Below, piece by piece: positions 14,451 through 16,830 of a stretch of 16,830 nucleotides of DNA (position 1 is its first letter; each line of letters begins with the position of its first letter). Source of the DNA: Erysipelotrichaceae bacterium. Its GTDB lineage: Bacteria > Bacillota_I > Bacilli_A > Erysipelotrichales > Erysipelotrichaceae. The stretch is taken from contig DOKQ01000154.1 in assembly GCA_003510215.1 (NCBI GenBank), positions 1 through 16,830 of the forward strand. The letters are read 5' to 3'. The position numbers were made by a program, and so were the translations under genes. The notes under the pieces were generated by a model. The model saw nothing but the letters and a program-made list of their open reading frames with translations. It was not told where the DNA came from and ran no database searches.

Positions 14451-15263
14451 TTACACTTCGGTTAGGATATATTTCTCAATAACTTCAGCTAAAACACCCT
14501 GATTGTGATCACTTTCAGTTACTACATCACAAAGTGCTTTTACTTCGTCGGTTGCGTTGGCAGCCGCAACACTTAGTTTGACTATCTTAAGCATCGAAAT
14601 ATCATTACTGCTATCGCCAACAGCACAAACTTCATCCAGGGTAGCTCCCATGGTTTCAAGTAAGTATGAAAGTGTCAATCCTTTGCTAACATTTTCGGCG
14701 TTACATTCACAATAACGGCCGGATGAAAAAGCGATGCTCAAACCCTGCGCTACCGGACCCATTGCAGAAGCCACTTCTTTTAGGTATGGAATATCTGGTT
14801 TCTGCAAAAGCACCTTACTGATAGGCATGGTTTTAAACATGGTAATATCATCAAACTCTTCATAAGGAATATGCTGTTTTTCAATGCGATTACGCTCATC
14901 CTCATTTAGATTATAGGTATAGACGGTTTCGATACTGTATACTTCAATACAGACATCATACGATTTCGCAAAGTGAAAAATCTCCTCGACTTTCTCATAG
15001 GCTAACCCCTGGAAATAAAGAATCTTCTTATCTTTATTTCTAGTAATGGCACCCCCATTAAACGAAATCGTCACATCATCATCTTCAAGTAGATTCAGTT
15101 CATTAACGACATTGTCAATGGAATGAAATCCTCTTCCGGTCGCACAAATAAATCGTACACCCGCATCAATCGCTTTTCGAATCATCTCAATATTATTCTT
15201 GGGAATCTGATGCTCACAATCCAGTAGTGTCTCATCAACATCACTTACGATATATTTTATCAT
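14451..15263 (-). CDS. Cof-type HAD-IIB family phosphatase
   Basis: Cytoplasmic Mg2+-dependent phosphohydrolase, probably acting on sugar phosphates or similar small phosphoesters. The 270 residues are normal for the Cof subfamily. Motif I is DVDET (Asp8 nucleophile, Asp10 acid/base), motif II ATGR, motif III the lysine of VSKGLTL, and motif IV GDSSND (216-221) with Asp217 and Asp221. A cap domain lies between about residues 85 and 190. Start ATG has AGGTAAAG upstream. The gene is flanked by the terminator of the preceding HAD gene and by the GGDEF promoter; no obvious terminator separates it from the GGDEF gene 68 bases downstream, so some read-through is possible. Substrate is not predictable. 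Confidence 0.9.
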   Translation of the reverse strand: MIKYIVSDVDETLLDCEHQIPKNNIEMIRKAIDAGVRFICATGRGFHSIDNVVNELNLLEDDDVTISFNGGAITRNKDKKILYFQGLAYEKVEEIFHFAKSYDVCIEVYSIETVYTYNLNEDERNRIEKQHIPYEEFDDITMFKTMPISKVLLQKPDIPYLKEVASAMGPVAQGLSIAFSSGRYCECNAENVSKGLTLSYLLETMGATLDEVCAVGDSSNDISMLKIVKLSVAAANATDEVKALCDVVTESDHNQGVLAEVIEKYILTEV

Positions 15264-15318
15264 TTACTTTACCTGCCTTCATTCTACTACCTTATCAAAT
15301 GTCGTGTTTGGTTGCAAG

Positions 15319-15340
15319 AAAAAAGTGCCTAAGCACTTAA
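15319..15340 (-). terminator. Intrinsic terminator after the HAD-IA gene
   Basis: On the minus strand AAGTGC-TTAG-GCACTT followed by further T gives a 6-bp stem with a six-base U-tract. It overlaps the stop codon of the gene at 15337-15999. Confidence 0.72.
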
Positions 15341-15999
15341 TTACACTCTTTCAGTTGTGGCAATACATCCTTCAGTGATGAGAAAGCATATTGAATCTGA
15401 ACTTCTGGATGATGACGGATGTCGACCAGATCTTCAATCCAGCAAACATCGATAGAAGCTCGATTCGCGGCTAAAACTCCATTGAGTGAATCTTCAAAGA
15501 TGATCCCTTCTTCCAGTTTTAACTGATGAGTTGATATGACTTGCAAGAAGATATCCGGTGCCGGTTTTGTGTGATTAACCATATCCCCAAAGATTGCATC
15601 ATCTATATAGTCTAAAATGGATGTCCGATTCAATAACTGTAATGCTCGTTGTCTATGGGTTGATGAGGCAATCGCACAAAAAATTCCCTGTTGCTTTGCC
15701 CACCGAAGTAAATCCATCACGCCTTCCTTAATCGGAATTCCATGATTATCCATGTACTTCCAGAAAATTTCTTCCCGATATTCTCTAAGCTGCCAATAGA
15801 CCTCTTCACTACCAAACTTTTTCGTAAAGAAATCGACAGCGGCAGATAACCCCATCCCCACCATGCCTAAGCGTTCTTCTTCCGTGATGGACTCATAGCC
15901 ATAGGTAGTAAATACTTCCTCCCAGCAGCGCTGATATAGCCTCTCTGTGTCCAAAAGTAAACCATCCATATCAAAAATTAACCATTGTACTTTTTTCAT
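15337..15999 (-). CDS. HAD-IA family phosphatase / beta-phosphoglucomutase-like
   Basis: Small cytoplasmic haloacid dehalogenase-family enzyme of 220 residues. Motif I is DMDGLLLDTE (Asp10, Asp12), the motif II serine lies in IASST, the motif III lysine in NHTKPAPDIF, and motif IV is FEDS (168-171). The alpha-helical cap sits between about residues 18 and 85. This layout is shared by beta-phosphoglucomutases, 2-deoxyglucose-6-phosphatases and riboflavin-pathway phosphatases, so a general phosphatase call is safest. A link to sugar-phosphate metabolism would suit the neighbourhood but is not shown. Start ATG has AGGGA upstream. It is divergent from the lactonase gene across a 129-bp spacer. 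Confidence 0.88.
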   Translation of the reverse strand: MKKVQWLIFDMDGLLLDTERLYQRCWEEVFTTYGYESITEEERLGMVGMGLSAAVDFFTKKFGSEEVYWQLREYREEIFWKYMDNHGIPIKEGVMDLLRWAKQQGIFCAIASSTHRQRALQLLNRTSILDYIDDAIFGDMVNHTKPAPDIFLQVISTHQLKLEEGIIFEDSLNGVLAANRASIDVCWIEDLVDIRHHPEVQIQYAFSSLKDVLPQLKECN

Positions 16000-16075
16000 T
16001 GAATTCCCTACTTTCTACATGCATATGTGCCATTGTATCACAAAATACTAAATCTTTGAAACATTGGTACAATGA

Positions 16076-16104
16076 TTGCATCCAACGCTTTATCTTAGTA
16101 TGAT
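16076..16104 (+). promoter_or_regulatory. Possible promoter of the lactonase gene
   Basis: TTGCAT (16076-16081), 17-bp spacer, TATGAT (16099-16104). The -10 matches at five of six positions, the -35 only in TTG. The start site would be near 16111, giving a short leader with the ribosome binding site AAGAAGGG. Confidence 0.35.
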
Positions 16105-16128
16105 ATACCTATAGAAAGAAGGGATACG

Positions 16129-16830
16129 ATGAAATGTACTTTAGGTACGTACACAAAAAGATCCAGCCAGGGAATTTATCAGCTTGATCTAAGTGAAACA
16201 CAGAATGAATTAACACTTATAGCACATGTAGATAATCCAACCTACCTGACCACTCACAAAGATACCATCTTTACGGTGATCAAGGAGCAAGATCAGGGAG
16301 GCTTAGCTGTTGTTATCAACGGAGAAGTTGTGGCTAAACATACGGAAGTCGGTGCACCTCCATGCTATGTTCACTACGATGTGGATCGCTCACTTATCTA
16401 TACAAGTAACTATCATGGCGGATTCGTGAATGTCTACACCTATCAGCCGGAACTTGGGCTTAAACTGCTCGAGAAGATTCAGTACAATCAGGGATCAAAA
16501 GCTCATTTTGTAGCCCCAAACCCAAATACAAAGGAAATTGTGGTTTGCGATCTTGGATTGGATCAGATTCACACCTATACCGTCGGTAGTGATCACAAAC
16601 TAATCCTTAAACACACCTTCGATGCCGAGCTGAAACAAGGTCCACGTCACATAGCATTCCATCCGACATTGCCTGTGCTTTATGCATTTATGGAGTTAAG
16701 TGCCCAGTTGCTTGTGCTAGTGGACAAAGGTGATCGTTACCAACTCATCCAAACACTATCCACTCTACCACTAGGTCAGGATGCTATCCGCAGTGGCGCA
16801 GCGATTCGCATTTCCAGCGATGGACGATTT
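16129..16830 (+). CDS. Lactonase family protein, 6-phosphogluconolactonase-like beta-propeller (partial, 3' end outside window)
   Basis: Translated by hand from ATG 16129, preceded by AAGAAGGG; 234 codons remain open to the right edge, about two thirds of the usual 330-350. The family is the seven-bladed propeller lactonases (YbhE/Pgl type), which hydrolyse 6-phosphogluconolactone in the oxidative pentose phosphate pathway, though some members act on other lactones. Recognisable stretches in order: LGTYTKRSSQGIY at the N-terminus, APPCYVHYD, TSNYHGGFVNVY, KAHFVAPNPNTKEIVVCDLG, GPRHIAFHP and, at the edge, AAIRISSDGRF. No zwf or gnd is visible. Chemical specificity is inferred from the family only. 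Confidence 0.9.
   Translation, partial: MKCTLGTYTKRSSQGIYQLDLSETQNELTLIAHVDNPTYLTTHKDTIFTVIKEQDQGGLAVVINGEVVAKHTEVGAPPCYVHYDVDRSLIYTSNYHGGFVNVYTYQPELGLKLLEKIQYNQGSKAHFVAPNPNTKEIVVCDLGLDQIHTYTVGSDHKLILKHTFDAELKQGPRHIAFHPTLPVLYAFMELSAQLLVLVDKGDRYQLIQTLSTLPLGQDAIRSGAAIRISSDGRF

Noticed and set aside
16031..16074. Inverted repeat CATTGTA / TACAATG in the HAD-lactonase spacer, and ATTGGTAC shared with the operator near 955
   Set aside because: The arms are 30 bp apart and the shared 8-mer lacks its second half-site here, so chance in an AT-rich spacer is the simpler explanation.
1..16830. Search for tRNA, rRNA, CRISPR arrays, insertion sequences, phage genes or toxin-antitoxin pairs
   Set aside because: No repeats, integrase or transposase motifs, or structural RNA signatures were seen; the window reads as stable housekeeping and carbohydrate-metabolism chromosome.

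Overview
The window looks like chromosome from a low-to-moderate GC Bacillota (Firmicutes). The reasons are strong AGGAGG-type ribosome binding sites, TATAAT/extended -10 promoters, a CcpA-type cre site, short hairpins with U-tracts as terminators, and carbohydrate metabolism built on PTS and phospho-beta-glucosidases. TGA is used as a stop, so the code is the standard bacterial one. A placement near Erysipelotrichia is only an impression. I see no rRNA, tRNA, CRISPR, phage or transposon sequence. Nearly all genes lie on the minus strand; the two exceptions are the GH4 gene and the partial lactonase gene at the right edge.

Left edge (1-2500): a truncated PTS EIIC gene of the cellobiose/lactose family (minus) diverges from a GH4 6-phospho-beta-glucosidase (plus). 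The 287-bp spacer holds a good minus-strand promoter, a 26-bp dyad operator at its start site, a strong cre site and an extended -10 promoter for the GH4 gene. The pair fits uptake plus hydrolysis of a beta-glucoside under specific and catabolite control.

2456-2785: no protein gene. After a very regular terminator, the minus strand carries an extended -10 promoter followed by about 110 nt with three small hairpins that runs into the same, bidirectional, terminator. This is a candidate small RNA.

2786-9058 (minus): one compact operon, sbcD-sbcC-rmuC-EamA transporter, with overlaps or 10-nt gaps. The first three encode a DNA end-processing module.

9123-11263 (minus): a two-TM protein of unknown family followed by a GH1 6-phospho-beta-glucosidase, bounded by a terminator on each side.

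11266-14382 (minus): two tandem paralogous membrane GGDEF proteins. The upstream one has an intact GGEEF active site and an RxxD inhibitory site. The downstream one has lost every catalytic motif but keeps RxxD, and it is co-transcribed with a D-glycerate-type 2-hydroxyacid dehydrogenase. This is the most interesting part of the window.

14451-15999 (minus): two HAD phosphatases (Cof type and beta-phosphoglucomutase-like type). Divergent from them at the right edge is a truncated 6-phosphogluconolactonase-like beta-propeller gene.
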